A DNA stretch of 64,000 nucleotides from Schoenoplectus triqueter (GCA_964058805.1 CAXKVV010002170.1:1-64000), one strand, 5' to 3'; positions 48,111 through 62,200 are shown, counted from the stretch's first letter. Notes: generated by a model not told the origin, from the letters alone. Program-made: numbers and translations.

Positions 48111-51100
48111 GGGCGCCTGGACTCATTGTTGGAGGTAGAGAGGGCGACGGGTCCCATTTTCATGTTTTGCGCGCCCGGACTATTTTTCGGCGGTACCGAG
48201 GGCGTCGGGTCCCGTTTTCATGTTTTGCGTGCCCGGACTCGATTTCGGCGGTACCGAGTGCGTCGGGTCTCGTTTTCTTAATTTGGGTGCTCGAACTCGT
48301 TTTCGGCAGAACCGAGGGCGTCGGGTCCCGTTTTCATGTTTTGCGCTCGCGGACTCGGTTTCGGCAGTACCGAGGGCGTCGGGTCCCGTTTTCATGTTTT
48401 GCGCTCGCGGACTCGGTTTCGGCAGTACCGTGGGCGTCGGGTCACGTTTTCATATTTTGCGCTCCCGGACTCGTTTTCGGCGGTACCGAGGGCGTCGGGT
48501 CCCGTTTTCATGTTTTGCGCTCCCGGACTCGTTTTCGGCGGTACCGAGGGCGTCGGGTCCCGTTTTCATGTTTTGCGCGCCTTGACTCGGTTTCGGCGGT
48601 ACCAAGGGCGTCGGGTCCCGTTTTCATGTTTTGCGCTCCCGGACTCGTTTTCGACGGTACCGATGGCGTCGAGACCTGTTTTCATGTTTTGCGCTCTCGG
48701 ACTCGTTTTCGACGGCGCCGAGGGCGTCGGGTCTCGTTTTCATGTTTTGCGCGCCCGCACTCGGTTTCGGCGGTACCGAGGGCGTCGGGTCCCGTTTTCA
48801 TGTTTTGCGCTCCCTGACTCGGTTTCGGCGGTACCGAGGGCGTCGGGTCCCGTTTTCACGTTTTGCGCGCACGGACTCGGTTTCGGCGGTACCGAGGGCG
48901 TCGGGTCCCGTTTTCATGTTTTGCGCTCCCTGACTCGTTTTCGGCGGTACCGAGGGCGTCGGGTCCCGTTTTCATGTTTTGCGTGCCCGGACTCGATTTC
49001 GGCGGTACCGAGTGCGTCGGGTCTCGTTTTCTTAATTTGGGTGCTCGAACTCGTTTTCGGCGGAACCGAGGGCGTCGGTTCCCTTATTCACGTTTTGCGC
49101 GCCCGGACTCGGTTTCGGCGGTACCGAGGGCGTCGGGACCCGTTTTCATGTTTTGCGCGCCCGGACCTCGTTTCAGCGGTACCGAGGGCGTCGGGTCCCG
49201 TTTTCATGTTTTGGGCGCCCGGACTCATTTTTGGAGGTATAGAGGGCGACGGGTCCCATTTTCAAGTTTTGCGCGCCCGGACTCGTTTTCGGCGGTACCG
49301 AGGGCGTCGGGTCCCGTTTTCATGTTTTGCGCTCCCGACTCATTTTCGACGGTACCGATGGCGTCGAGACCTATTTTCATGTATTGCACTCTCTGACTCG
49401 TTTTCGGCGGCGCCGAGGGCGTCGAGACCCGTTTTCATGTTTTGCGCGCCCGGACTCGGTTTCGGCGGTACCGAGGGCTTCGGGACCCATTTTCATATTT
49501 TGCGCGCCCGGACCCGGTTTCGCCGGTACCGAGGGAGTCGTGTCCCGTTTTCATATTTTGCGCGCCCGGACTCGGTTTCGGCGGTACCGAGGGCGTCGGG
49601 TCTCGTTTTCATGTTTTGCGCTCCCGGACTCGTTTTCGGCGGAACCGAGGGCGTCGAGTCCCATTTTAACGTTTTGCGCGCCCGGACTCGGTTTCGGCTG
49701 TACCGAGGGCGTCGGGACCCGTTTTCACGTTTTGCGCGCCCGGACCTTGTTTCGGCGGTACCGAGGGCGTCGGGTCTCGTTTTCATGTTTTGCGCCCGGA
49801 CTCGGTTTGGGCGGTACCGAGGGCGTCGGGTCCCGTTTTCATGTTTTGCGCTCCCGGACTCGTTTTCGACGGTACTGAGGGCGTCGGGTCCCGTTTTCAT
49901 GTTTTGCGCTTCCGAACTCGTTTTCGGCGGTACCGAGGGCGTCGGGTCCCGTTTTAATATTTTGCGCTCCCGGACTAGTTTTCGGCGGAACCGAGGGCGT
50001 CGTGTCCCGTTTTCATTTTTTGCGCGCCCAGACTTTGTTTCGGCGGTACCGAGGGCGTCGGGTCCCGTTTACATGTTTTGCGCTCCCTGACTCATTTTCG
50101 GCGATACCGAGGGCGTCGGGTCCCGTATTCATGTTTTGCGTGCCCAGACTCGATTTCGGCGGTACCGAGTGTTTTGCGCGCCCGGACTCGGTTTCGGCGG
50201 TACCGAGGGCGTCGGTCCCGTTTTCATGTTTTGCGCGCCCGTACTCGGTTTCGGCGGTACCGAGATCGTCGGTATCAGTTTTCATGTTTTGCGCGCCCGG
50301 ACCTTGTTTCGGCGGTACCGAGGGCGTCGGGTCTCGTTTACATGTTTTGCGCGCCCGGACTCGGTTTCGGCGGTACCGAGGGCGTCGGGTCCCGTTTTCA
50401 TGTTTTGCGCGCCCGTACTCGGTTTCGGCGGTACCGAGGGCGTCGGTACCAGTTTTCATGTTTTGCGCGCCCGGACCTTATTTCGGCGGTACCGAGGGCG
50501 TCGGGTCTCGTTTACATGTTTTGCGCGCCCGGACTCGGTTTCGGCGGTACCGAGGGCGTCGGGTCCCGTTTTCATGTTTTGCGCTCCCGGACTCGTTTTC
50601 GGTGGTATCGAGGGCGTCGTGTCCCGTTTTCATGTTTTGCGCTCCCGGACTCGTTTTCGGCGGAACCGAGGGCGTCGGGTCCCGTTTTCATGTTTTGCGT
50701 GCCCGGACTCGATTTCGGCGGTACCGAGTGCGTCGGGTCTCATTTTGTTAATTTGGGCGCTCGAACTCGTTTTCGGCGGAACCGAGGGCGTCGGGTCCCG
50801 TTTTCACGTTTTGCGCGCCCGGACTCGGTTTCGGCGGTACCGAGGGCGTTGGGACCCGTTTTCATGTTTTGCGCGCCCGGACCTTGTTTTCGGCGGTACC
50901 GAGCGTGTCGGGTCCCGTTTTCATGTTTTGGGCGCCCGGACTCATTTTTGGAGGTAGAGAGGGCGACGGGTCCCATTTTCATGTTTTGCGCGCCCGGACT
51001 ATTTTTCGGCGGTACCGAGGGCGTCGGGTCCCGTTTTCATGTTTTGCGTGCCCGGACTCGATTTCGGCGGTACCGAGTGCGTCGGGTCTCGTTTTCTTAA

Positions 51101-52892
51101 TTTGGGTGCTCGAACTCGTTTTCGGCAGAACCGAGGGCGTCGGGTCCCGTTTTCATGTTTTGCGCTCGCGGACTCGGTTTCGGCAGTACCGAGGGCGTCG
51201 GGTCCCGTTTTCATGTTTTGCGCTCGCGGACTCGGTTTCGGCAGTACCGTGGGCGTCGGGTCACGTTTTCATATTTTGCGCTCCCGGACTCGTTTTCGGC
51301 GGTACCGAGGGCGTCGGGTCCCGTTTTCATGTTTTGCGCTCCCGGACTCGTTTTCGGCGGTACCGAGGGCGTCGGGTCCCGTTTTCATGTTTTGCGCGCC
51401 TTGACTCGGTTTCGGCGGTACCAAGGGCGTCGGGTCCCGTTTTCATGTTTTGCGCTCCCGGACTCGTTTTCGACGGTACCGATGGCGTCGAGACCTGTTT
51501 TCATGTTTTGCGCTCTCGGACTCGTTTTCGACGGCGCCGAGGGCGTCGGGTCTCGTTTTCATGTTTTGCGCGCCCGCACTCGGTTTCGGCGGTACCGAGG
51601 GCGTCGGGTCCCGTTTTCATGTTTTGCGCTCCCTGACTCGGTTTCGGCGGTACCGAGGGCGTCGGGTCCCGTTTTCACGTTTTGCGCGCACGGACTCGGT
51701 TTCGGCGGTACCGAGGGCGTCGGGTCCCGTTTTCATGTTTTGCGCTCCCTGACTCGTTTTCGGCGGTACCGAGGGCGTCGGGTCCCGTTTTCATGTTTTG
51801 CGTGCCCGGACTCGATTTCGGCGGTACCGAGTGCGTCGGGTCTCGTTTTCTTAATTTGGGTGCTCGAACTCGTTTTCGGCGGAACCGAGGGCGTCGGTTC
51901 CCTTATTCACGTTTTGCGCGCCCGGACTCGGTTTCGGCGGTACCGAGGGCGTCGGGACCCGTTTTCATGTTTTGCGCGCCCGGACCTTGTTTCAGCGGTA
52001 CCGAGGGCGTCGGGTCCCGTTTTCATGTTTTGGGCGCCCGGGCTCATTTTTGGAGGTATAGAGGGCGACGGGTCCCATTTTCAAGTTTTGCGCGCCCGGA
52101 CTCGTTTTCGGCGGTACCGAGGGCGTCGGGTCCCGTTTTCATGTTTTGCGCTCCCGACTCATTTTCGACGGTACCGACGGCGTCGAGACCTATTTTCATG
52201 TATTGCACTCTCTGACTCGTTTTCGGCGGCGCCGAGGGCGTCGAGACCCGTTTTCATGTTTTGCGCGCCCGGACTCGGTTTCGGCGGTACCGAGGGCTTC
52301 GGGACCCATTTTCATGTTTTGCGCGCCCGGACCCGGTTTCGCCGGTACCGAGGGAGTCGTGTCCCGTTTTCATATTTTGCGCGCCCGGACTCGGTTTCGG
52401 CGGTACCGAGGGCGTCGGGTCTCGTTTTCATGTTTTGCGCTCCCGGACTCGTTTTCGGCGGAACCGAGGGCGTCGAGTCCCATTTTAACGTTTTGCGCGC
52501 CCGGACTCGGTTTCGGCTGTACCGAGGGCGTCGGGACCCGTTTTCACGTTTTGCGCGCCCGGACCTTGTTTCGGCGGTACCGAGGGCGTCGGGTCTCGTT
52601 TTCATGTTTTGCGCCCGGACTCGATTTGGGCGGTACCGAGGGCGTCGGGTCCCGTTTTCATGTTTTGCGCTCCCGGACTCGTTTTCGACGGTACTGAGGG
52701 CGTCGGGTCCCGTTTTCATGTTTTGCGCTTCCGAACTCGTTTTCGGCGGTACCGAGGGCGTCGGGTCCCGTTTTAATATTTTGCGCTCCCGGACTAGTTT
52801 TCGGCGGAACCGAGGGCGTCGTGTCCCGTTTTCATTTTTTGCGCGCCCAGACCTTGTTTCGGCGGTACCGAGGGCGTCGGGTCCCGTTTACA
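47255..52892 (+). repeat. HOR block 5: 2,819-bp unit, two copies
   Basis: About 47,255-50,073 is repeated at about 50,074-52,892. The period equals 49 x 58 - 23, explained by the 38-bp monomer (-20), the GTCGGTCCCG monomer (-1), the 59-bp E monomer (+1), the 57-bp G monomer (-1) and a 56-bp monomer starting GCGCCCGGACTC near 49,791/52,610 (-2). The copies differ at few sites, for example GGACCTCG near 49,163 against GGACCTTG near 51,982. Confidence 0.9.
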
Positions 52893-55209
52893 TGTTTTGC
52901 GCTCCCTGACTCGTTTTCGGCGGTACCGAGGGCGTCGGGTCCCGTTTTCATGTTTTGGGCGCCCGGACTCATTTTTGCAGGTATAGAGGGCGACGGGTTC
53001 CGTTTTCATGTTTTGCGCGCCCGGACTCCGTTTCGGCGGTACCGAGGGCGTCGGGACCCGTTTTCATGTATTGCGCGCCCGGACCTTGTTTCGGCGGTAC
53101 CGAGGGCGTCGGGTCCCGTTTTCATGTTTTGCGCTCCCCGACTCATTTTCGACGGTACCGATGGCGTCGAGACCTGTTTTCATGTTTTGCGCTCTCAGAC
53201 TCGTTTTCGGCGGTACCGAGGGCGTCGGGTCCCGTTTTCATGTTTTGCGCGCCCGGACTCGATTTCGGTGGTACCGAGTGCGTCGCGTCTCGTTTTCTAA
53301 ATTTGGGAGCTCGAACTCGTTTTCGGCGGAACCGAGGGCGTCGGGTCCCGTTTTCACGTTTTGCGTGCCCGGACTCGGTTTCGGCGGTACCGAGGGCGTC
53401 GGGACCCGTTTTCATGTTTTGCGCTCCCGGACTCGTTTTCGGCGGTACCGAGGGCGTCGGGTCCCGTTTTCATGTTTTGCGCTCCCCGACTCATTTTCGG
53501 CGGTACCGATGGCGTCGAGACCCGTTTTCATGTTTTGGGCGCCCGGACTCAATTTTGGAGGTATACAGGGCGACGGGTCCCATTTTCATGTTTTGCGCGC
53601 CCGGACTTGTTTTCGGCGGTACCGAGGGCGTCGGGTCCCGTTTTCATGTTTTGCGTGCCCAGTCTCGATTTCAGCGGTACCGAGTGCGTCGGGTCTTGTT
53701 TTCTTAATTTGGGCCCTCAAACTCGTTTTCGGCGGAACCGAGGGCGTCGGGTCCCGTTTTCACGTTTTGCGCGCCCGGACTCGGTTTCGGCGGTACCGAG
53801 GGCGTCGGGACCCGTTTTCATGTTTTGCGCGCCCGGACCTTGTTTCGGCGGTACCGAGGGCGTCGGGTCTCGTTTTCATGTTTTGCGCGCCCGGACTCGG
53901 TTTCGGCGGTACAGAGGGCGTCGGGTCCCGTTTTCATGTTTTGCGCTCCCGGACTCGTTTTCGGCGGTACCGAGGGCGTCGGGGCCCGTTTTCACGTTTT
54001 GCGCGCCCGGACTCGGTTTCGGCGGTATCGAGGGCATCGGGAACCGTTTTCATGTTTTGCGCTCCCGGACTCGTTTTCGGCGATACCGAGGGCGTCGGGT
54101 CCCGTTTTCATGTTTTGCGCTCTCCGACTCATTTTCGGCAGTACCGAGGGCGTCGGGTCCCGTTTTCATGTTTTGGGCGCCCGGACTCATTTTTGGAGGT
54201 AGAGAGGGCGACGGGTCCCATTTTCATGTTTTGCGCGCCCGTACTCGTTTTCGGCGGTACCGAGTGCGTCGGAACCCGTTTTCATGTTTTGCGCGCCCGG
54301 ACTTTGTTTCGGCGGTAACGAGGACGTCGGGTCCCGTTTTCATGTTTTGCGCTCCCTGACTCATTTTCGGCGGTACCGAGGGCGTCGGGTCCCGTTTTCA
54401 TGTTTTGCGTGCCCGGACTCGATTTCGGCGGTACCGAGTGCGTCGGGTCTCGTTTTCTTAATTTGGGCGCTCGAACTCGTTTTCGGCGGAACCGAGGGCG
54501 TCGGGTCCCGTTTTCAATTTTTGCGCGCCCGGACCTTGTTTCGGCAGTACCGAGGGCGTCGGGTCCCGTTTACATGTTTTGCGCTCCCTGACTCGTTTTC
54601 GGCGGTACCGAGGGCGTCGGGTCCCGTTTTCATGTTTTGGGCGCACAGACTCATTTTTGGAGGTAAAGAGGGCAACGGGTCCCATTTTCATGTTTTGCGC
54701 GCCCGGACTCGTTTTCGGCGGTACCGAGGGCGTCGGGTCCCGTTTTAATGTTTTGCGTGCCCGGACTCGATTTCGGCGGTACCGAGCGCGTCGGGTCTCG
54801 TTTTCTTAATTTGGGCGCTCGAATTCGTTTTCGGCGGAACCGAGGGCGTCGGGTCCCGTTTTCACGATTTGCGCGCTCGGACTCGGTTTCGGCGGTACCG
54901 AGGCCTTTAGGACCCGTTTTCATGTTTTGCGCGCCCGGACCTTGTTTCGGCGGTACCGAGGCCTTTAGGACCCGTTTTCATGTTTTGCGCGCCCGGACCT
55001 TATTTCGGCGGTACATTGGGCGTCGGGTAACGTTTTCATGTTGTGCGCTCCCCGACTCATTTTCGACGGTACCGATGGCGTCGAGACCTGTTTTCATGTT
55101 TTGCGCTCTCGGACTCGTTTTCGGCGGCGCCGAGGGCGTCGGGACCCGTTTTCATGTTTTGCGCGCCCGGACTCGGTTTCGGCGGTACCGAGGGCGTCGG
55201 GAACCGTTT

Positions 55210-57238
55210 TCATGTTTTGCGCGCCCGGACCCGGTTTCGGCGGTACCGAGGGAGTCGTGTCCCGTTTTCATGTTTTGCGCGCCCGGACTCGGTTTCGGTT
55301 GTACCGAGGGCGTCGGGTCCCGTTTTCATGTTTTGCGCTCCCGGACTCATTTTTGGAGGTAGAGAGGGCGACGGGTCCCATTTTCATGTTTTGCGCGCCC
55401 GGACTCGTTTTCGGCGGTACCGAGTGCGTCGGGACCCGTTTTCATGTTTTACGCGCCCGGACTTTGTTTCGGCGGTAACGAGGTCGTCGGGTCCCGTTTT
55501 CATGTTTTGCGCTCCCGGACTCATTTTCGGCGGTACCGAGGGCGTCGGGTCCCGTTTTTATGTTTTGCGTGCCCAGACTCGTTTTCAGCGGTACCGAGTG
55601 CGTCGGGTCCCGTTTTCACGTTTTGCGCGCCCGAACTCGGTTTCGGCGGAACCGAGGGCGTCGGGTCCCGTTTACATGTTTTGCGTTCCCTGACTCGTTT
55701 TCGGCGGTACCGAGGGCGTCGGGTCCCGTTTTCATGTTTTGGGCGCCCGGACTCATTTTTGGAGGTAGAGAGGGCGACGGGTGCCATTTTCATTTTTTGC
55801 GCGCCCGGCCTCCGTTTCGGCGGTACCGAGGGCGTCGGACCCGTTTTCATGTTTTGCGCGCCCGGACCTTTTTTCGGCGGTACCGAGGGCGTCGGGTCCC
55901 GTTTTCATGTTTTGCGCTCCCCGACTCATTTTCGACGGTACCGATGGCGTCGAGACCTGTTTTCATGTTTTGCGCTCTCAGACTCGTTTTCGGCGGTACC
56001 GAGGGCGTCGGGTCCCATTTTCATGTTTTGCGCTCCCCGACTCATTTTCGGCAGTACCGATGGCGTCGAGACCCGTTTTCATGTTTGGGCGCCCGGACTC
56101 ATTTTTGGAGGTATACAGGGCGACGGGTCCCATTTTCATGTTTTGCGTGCCCGGACTCGTTTTCGGCGGTACCGAGGGAGTCAGGTCCCGTTTTCATGTT
56201 TAGCGTGCCCAGACTCGATATCGGCGGTACCAAGTGCGTCGGGTCTCGTTTTCTTAATTTCGGCGCTCGAACTAGTTTTCGGCGGAACCGAGGGCGTCGG
56301 GTCCCGTTTTCATTTTTTGCGCGCCCGGACCTTGTTTCGGCGGTAACGAGAGCGTCGGGTCCCGTTTAAATGTTTTGCGCTCCCTGACTCATTTTCGGCG
56401 GTACCGAGGGCGTCGGGTCCCGTTTTCATGTTTTGGGCGCCCGGACTCATTTTTGGAGGTCAAGAGGGCGACGGGTCCCATTTTCATGTTTTACGCGCCC
56501 GGACTCCGTTTCGGCGGTACCGAGTGCGTTAGGACCCATTTTCATGTTTTGCGCGCTCGGACCCGGTTTCGGCGGTACCGAGGGAGTCGTGTCCCGTTTT
56601 CATGTTTTGCGCGCCCGGACTCGGTTTCGGCTGTACCGAGGGCGTCGGGTCCCGTTTTCATGTTTTGCGCTCCCGGACTCATTTTTGGAGGTAGAGAGGG
56701 CGACGGGTCCCATTTTCATGTTTTGCGCGCCCGGACTCGTTTTCGGCGGTACCGAGTGCGTCGGGACCCGTTTTCATGTTTTACGCGCCCGGACTTTGTT
56801 TCGGCGGTAACGAGGTCGTCGGGTCCCGTTTTCATGTTTTGCGCTCCCGGACTCATTTTCGGCGGTACCGAGGGCGTCGGGTCCCGTTTTTATGTTTTGC
56901 GTGCCCAGACTCGTTTTCAGCGGTACCGAGTGCGTCGGGTCCCGTTTTCACGTTTTGCGCGCCCGAACTCGGTTTCGGCGGAACCGAGGGCGTCGGGTCC
57001 CGTTTACATGTTTTGCGTTCCCTGACTCGTTTTCGGCGGTACCGAGGGCGTCGGGTCCCGTTTTCATGTTTTGGGCGCCCAGACTCATTTTTGGAGGTAG
57101 AGAGGGCGACGGGTCCCATTTTCATGTTTTACGCGCCCGGACTCCGTTTCGGCGGTACCGAGGGCGTCGGGACCCGTTTTCATGTTTTGCGCGCCCGGAC
57201 CTTTTTTCGGCGGTACCGAGGGCGTCGGGTCCCGTTTT
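55210..57238 (+). repeat. 1,332-bp-offset pair of about 700-bp segments
   Basis: About 55,210-55,905 matches about 56,542-57,238, twelve monomers each. The offset 1,332 is 23 x 58 - 2. The two missing bases are at GTCGGACCCG near 55,836 and CATGTTTGGGCG near 56,084, both in the first copy or the spacer, and beyond 55,836 the offset is 1,333 as expected. Confidence 0.83.
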
Positions 57239-59210
57239 CATGTTTTGCGTTCCCTGACTCGTTTTCGGCGGAACCGAGGGCGTCGGGTCCCGTTTTCATT
57301 TTTTGCGCGCCCGGACCTTGTTTCGGCGGTAACGAGGGTGTCGGGTCCCGTTTAAATGTTTTGCGCTCCCTGACTCGTTTTCGGCGGTACCGAGGGCGTC
57401 GGGTCCCGTTTTCATGTTTTGGGCGCCCGGACTAATTTTTGGAGGTAAAGAGGGCGACGGGTCCCATTTTCATGTTTTACGCGCCCGGACTCCGTTTCGG
57501 CGGTACCGAGGGCGTCGGGACCCGTTTTCATGTTTTGCGCGCCCGGACCTTATTTCGGCGGTACCGAGGGCGTCGGGTCCCGTTTTCATGTTTTGCACTC
57601 CCCGACTCATTTTCGACGGTACCGATGGCGTCGAGACCTGTTTTCTTGTTTTGCGCTCTCAGACTCGTTTTCGGCGGTACCGAGGGCGTCGGGTCCCGTT
57701 TTCATGTTTTGCGTGCCCGGACTCGATTTCGGTGGTACCGAGTGCGTCGGGTCCCGTTTTCACGTTTTGCGTGCCCGGACTCGTTTTCGGCGGAACCGAG
57801 GGCTTCGGTCCCGTTTTCACGTTTTGCGCGCCCGGACTCGGTTTCGGCGGTACCGAGGGCGTCGGGAACCGTTTTCATGTTTTGCGCTCCCGGACTCGTT
57901 TTCGGCGGTACCGCGGGCGTCGGGTCCCGTTTTCATGTTTTGCGCTCTTCGACTCATTTTCGGCAGTACCGATGGCGTCGAGACCCGTTTTCATGTTTTG
58001 GGCGCCCGGACTCATTTTTGGAGGTGTAGAAGGCGACGGGTCCCATTTTCATGTTTTGCGCGCCCGGACTCGTTTTCGGCGGTACCGAGGGCGTCGGGTC
58101 CCGTTTTCATGTTTTGCGTGCCCGGACTCGATTTCGGCGGTACCGAGTGCGTCGGGTCTCGTTTTCTTAATTTGGGCGCTCGAACTCGTTTTCGGCGGAA
58201 CCGAGGGCGTCGGGTCCCGTTTTCACGTTTTGCGCGCCCGGACTCGGTTTAGGCGGTACCGAGGGCGTCGGGGCCCGTTTTCATGTTTTGCGCGCCCGGA
58301 CCTTAGTTCGGCGGTACAGAGGGCGTCGGGTCCCGTTTTCATGTTTTGCGCTCCCCGACTCGTTTTCGACGGTACCGATGGCGTCGAGACCTGTTTTCAT
58401 GTTTTGCGCTCTCGGACTCGTTTTCGACAGCGCCGAGGGCGTCGGGTCTCGTTTTCATGTTTTGCGCGCCCGGACTCGGTTTCGGCGGTACCGAGGGCGT
58501 CGGGTCCCGTTTTCATGTTTTTTGCTCCCGGACTCGTTTTCGGCGGTACCGAGGGCGTCGGGTCCCGTTTTCATGTTTTGCGTGCCCGGACTCGATTTCG
58601 GCGGTACCGAGTGCGTCGGGTCTCGTTTTCTTAATTTGGGCGCTCGAACTCGGTTTCGGCGGTACTGAGGGCGTCGGGACCCGTTTTTATGTTTTGCGCG
58701 CCTGGACCTTGTTTCGGCGGTACCGAGGGCGTCAGGTCCCGTTTTCATGTTTTGCGCACCTTGACTCGTTTTCGGCGGTATCGAGGGCGTCGGGTCCCGT
58801 TTTCATGTTTTTCGTGCCCGGACTCGATTTCGGCGGTACCGAGTGCGTCGGGTCTCGTTTTCTTAATTTGGGCGCTCGAACTCGTTTTCGGCGGAACCGA
58901 GGGCGTCGGTTCCCGTATTCACGTTTTGCGCGCCCGGACTCGGTTTCGACGGTACCGAGGGCGTCGGGATCCGTTTTCATGTTTTGCGCGCCCGGACCTT
59001 GTTTCGGCGGTACCAAGGGCGTCGGGTCCCGTTTTCATGTTTTGCGCTCCCTGACTCGTTTTCGGCGGTACCGAGGTCGTCGGGTCCCGTTTTCATGTTT
59101 TGGGCGCCCGGACTCATTTTTGGAGGTAGAGAGGGCGACGGGTCCCATTTTCATGTTTTGCGTGCCCGGACTCGTTTTCGGCGGTACCGAGGGCGTCGGG
59201 ACCCATTTTC

Positions 59211-62200
59211 ATGTTTTGCGCGCCCGGACCCGGTTTCGGCGGTACTGAGGGAGTCGTGTCCCGTTTTCATGTTTTGCGCGCCCGGACTCATTTTCGGTGG
59301 TACCGAGGGCGTCGGGTCCCGTCTTCATGTTTTGCGCTCCCGGACTCGTTTTCGACGGTACCGATGGCGTCGAGACCTGTTTTCTTGTTTTGCGCTCTCG
59401 AACTCGTTTTCGGCGGCGCCGAGAGCGTCGTGACCCGTTTTCATGTTCTGCGCGCCCAGACTCGGTTTCGGCGGTACCGAGGGCGTCGGGACCCATTTTC
59501 AAGTTTTGCGCGCCCGGAGCCGATTTCGGCGGTACCGAGGGAGTCGTGTCCCGTTTTCAAGCTTTGCGCGCACGGACTCGGTTTCGGCGGTACCGAGTGC
59601 GTCGGGTCTCGTTTTCATGTTTTGCACTCCCGGACTCGTTTTCGGCGGTACCGAGGGCGTCGGGTCCCGTTTTCATGTTTTGCGCGCCCGAACTCGGTTT
59701 CGGCGGTAGCGAGGGCGTCGGGACCCGTTTTCATGTTTTGCGCGCCTGGACCCGGTTTCGACGGTACCGAGGGAGTCGTGTCCCGTTTTCATGTTTTGCG
59801 CGCCCGGACTCGGTTTCGGCGGTACCGAGGGCGTCGGGTCCCGTTTTCATGTTTTGCGCGCCCGGACTCGGTTTCGGCGGTACCGAGGGCGTCGGGTCCC
59901 GTTTTCATGTTTTGCGCTCCCGGACTCGTTTTCGGCGTTACCGAGTACGTCGGGTCCCGTTTTCATGTTTTGCGCTCCCGGACTCGTTTTCGGCGGTACC
60001 GAGGGCGTCGGGTCCCATTTTCATGTTTTGCGTGCTCGGACTCGATTTCGGCGGTACCGAGTGCGTCGGGTCTCGTTTTCTTAATGTGGGCGCTCGAACT
60101 CGTTTTCGGCGGAACCGATGGCGTCGGGTCCCGTTTTCACGTTTTGCGCGCCCGGACTCGGATTCGGCGGTACCGAGGGCGTCGGGACCCGTTTTCATGT
60201 TTTGCGCGCCCGGACCTTGTTTCGGCGGTACCGAGGGCGTCGGGTCCCATTTTCATGTTTTGCGCTCCCCGACTCATTTTCGACGGTACCGATGGCGTCG
60301 GGACCTGTTTTCATGCTTTGCGCTCTCGGACTCGTTTTCGGCGGCACCGAGGGCGTCGGGTCTCGTTTTCATGCGTTGCCCGCCCGGACTCGGTTTCGAC
60401 GGTACCGAGGGCGTCGGGTGCCGTTTTAATGTTTTGCGCTCCCGAACTCGTTTTCGGCGGTACCGAGGGCGTCGGGTCCCGTTTTCATGTTTTGCGCTCC
60501 CGGACTCGTTTTCGGCGGTACCGAGGGCGTCGGGTCCCGTTTTCATGTTTTGCGTGCCTGGACTCGATTTCGGCGGTATCGAGTGCGTCGGGTCTCGTTT
60601 TCTTAATTTGGGCGCTCGAACTCGTTTTCGGCGGAACCGAGGGCGTCGGGTCCCGTTTTCACGTTTTGCGCGCCCGGACTCGGTTTCGGCGGTACCGAGG
60701 GCGTCGGGACCCGTTTTCATGTTTTGCGCGCCCGGACCCTGTTTCGGCGGTACCGATGGCGTCGCGACCTTTTTTCATGTTTTGCGCTCTCGGACTCGTT
60801 TTCGGCGGCGCCGAGGACGTCGGGTCCCGTTTTCATGTTTTGCGCTCCCCGACTCATTTTCGACGGTACCGATGGCGTCGAGACCTGTTTTCATGTTTTG
60901 CGCTCTCGGACTCGTTTTCGGCGGCGCCGAGGGCGTCGTGACCCGTTTTCATGTTCTGCGCGCCCAGACTCGGTTTCGGCGGTACCGAGGGCGTCGGGAC
61001 CCATTTTCATGTTTTGCGCGCCCGGAGCCGATTTCGGCGGTACCGAGGGAGTCGTGTCCCGTTTTCAAGCTTTGCGCGCACGGACTCGGTTTCGGCGGTA
61101 CCGAGGGCGTCGGGTCTCGTTTTCATATTTTGCACTCCCGGACTCGTTTTCGGCGGTACCGAGGGCGTCGGGTCCCGTTTTCATGTTTTTTGCTCCCGGA
61201 CTCGGTTTCGGCGGTCGCGAGGGCGTCGGGACCCGTTTTCATGTTTTGCGCGCCCGGACCCGGTTTCGACGGTACCGAGGGAGTCGTGTCCCGTTTTCAT
61301 GTTTTGCGCGCCCGGACTCGGTTTCGGCGATACCGAGGGCGTCGGGTCCCGTTTTCATGTTTTGCGCTCCCGGACTCGTTTTCGGCGGTACCGAGGGCGT
61401 CGGGTCCCGTTTTCATGTTTTGCGTGCCCGGACTCGATTTCGGCGGTACCGAGTGCGTCGGGTCTCATTTTCTTAATTTGGGCTCTCGAACTCGTTTTCG
61501 GCGGAACTGAGGGCATTGGGTCCCGTTTTCACGATTTGCGCGCCCGGACTCGGTTTCGGCGGTACCGAGGGCGTCGGGGCCCGTTTTCATGTTTTGCGCG
61601 CCCGGACCTTGTTTCGGCGGTACCGAGGGCGTCGGGTCCCGTTTTCATGTTTTTCGCTCCCCGACTCATTTTCGACGGTACCGATGGCGTCGAGACCTGT
61701 TTTCATGTTTTGCGTGCCCGGACTCGATTTCGGCGGTACCGAGTGTGTCGGGTCTCGTTTTCACGTTTTGCGCGCCCGTACTCGGTTTCGGCGGTACCGA
61801 GGGCGTCGGGTCCCATTTTCATGTTTTGCGCTCCCCGACTCATTTTCGACGGTACCGCTGGCGTCGGGACCTGTTTTCATGCTTTGCGCTCTCGGACTCG
61901 TTTTCGGCGGTACCGATGGCGTCGGGTCCCGTTTTCACATTTTGCGCGCCCGGACTCGGATTCGGCGGTACCGAGGGCGTCGGGACCCGTTTTCATGTTT
62001 TGCGCGCCCGGACCTTGTTTCGGCGGTTCCGAGGGCGTCGGGTCCCATTTTCATGTTTTGCGCTCCCCGACTCATTTTCGACGGTACCGCTGGCGTCGGG
62101 ACCTGTTTTCATGCTTTGCGCTCTCGGACTCGTTTTCGGCGGCACCGAGGGCGTCGGGTCTCGTTTTCATGCGTTGCACGCCCGGACTCGGTTTCGACGG

